Shown here: one piece after another, positions 59,671 through 59,761 of the stretch
Layout: the number at the start of each line of letters is the position of its first letter
Numbering within the stretch: the stretch's first letter is position 1
DNA from: Bacteroidales bacterium
GTDB lineage: Bacteria; Bacteroidota; Bacteroidia; Bacteroidales; Bacteroidaceae
Assembly: GCA_004557035.1 (NCBI GenBank)
Contig: SFFB01000015.1
Location: forward strand, 1-59,761
DNA: 59,761 nucleotides
Reading direction: 5' to 3'
Translations under genes and position numbers: made by a program
The notes under the pieces: model-generated
Database searches by the model: none
The model's input: only the letters and a program-made list of their open reading frames with translations
Told to the model about the DNA's origin: nothing

Positions 59671-59761
59671 AGAAGAACCAGGCAATCCAATTTTATTTTT
59701 TCTTATTGTTTGCTCTTGTGAACGGGCGGTGCCCGATTACAGGGGCAAACTTAGTGCTATG

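Larger units (their letters stand above)
58420..59690 (-). mobile_element. IS110-family insertion element (bounds approximate)
   Basis: The element contains one transposase gene (58450-59466) and a non-coding, structured 5' region up to about 59690. IS110 elements have no terminal inverted repeats and make no long target duplication, so ends cannot be fixed by eye. Both sides (before about 58420 and after about 59720) show the palindromic repeats, which suggests insertion in such an array. Confidence 0.65.

Overview
The window looks like a chromosomal segment of a Bacteroidota bacterium, most likely in or near Prevotellaceae. Signs of this are promoters of the Bacteroidota type (TTTG, about 20 bases, TAnnTTTG), start codons without Shine-Dalgarno sequences, a very large BspA-type leucine-rich-repeat surface protein, secreted proteins ending in the YIING(K/Q)K type tail, an AraC regulator fused to a membrane domain, and Wzi-type capsule assembly. 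No phage, plasmid, CRISPR or rRNA/tRNA gene was seen.

Layout. 1-3.4 kb: start of a probable GH20 hexosaminidase, a THUMP-like methyltransferase, a VanX-like dipeptidase and a HigBA-type toxin-antitoxin pair whose toxin reading frame has a stop at codon 4. 3.5-11.8 kb: nadB, a long repeat-filled spacer, the 1789-residue BspA-like protein and a 58-residue peptide gene. 12.1-25.0 kb, minus strand: DUF1634/TSUP transporter pair, a second VanX-like enzyme, a LuxR-type regulator, a phytase-like esterase, then a probable operon reading rfbB, wzi-like, lipoprotein, PASTA protein, rluD, ddl, acyltransferase, DUF2156, GNAT (cell envelope and surface polysaccharide). 25.6-35.1 kb, plus strand: ABC ATPase, topB, thyA, folA, glycosyltransferase, radC, DUF59, lpxH and a Nat-type ABC exporter. 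35.4-41.3 kb: TetR regulator, fabG, a ten-repeat Sel1 protein, malate dehydrogenase and a frameshifted OmpA-family gene. 41.9-44.0 kb: a secreted protein followed by a second small peptide gene. 44.9-57.1 kb: aminopeptidase P, a membrane protein, gdhA, ilvA, AraC regulator, a 5'-nucleotidase broken by an amber codon and flanked by a duplicated HAD-gene tail, the intact HAD gene, an FKBP lipoprotein and glyS. 57.7-59.8 kb: a third small peptide gene and an IS110-family element with a structured upstream region that fits a bridge RNA.

Most worth following: (1) the IS110 element and its candidate bridge RNA, inserted in an array of short palindromic intergenic repeats; (2) a dispersed repeat that carries a complete or partial promoter and sits, always pointing at the gene, upstream of four unrelated genes; (3) a family of about 60-residue peptides with a conserved N-terminus and variable C-terminus, two of three encoded directly after large secreted proteins; (4) several locally broken genes (toxin, OmpA, nucleotidase, HAD tail) and candidate small RNAs. 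All calls come from reading the sequence; no database search was run.
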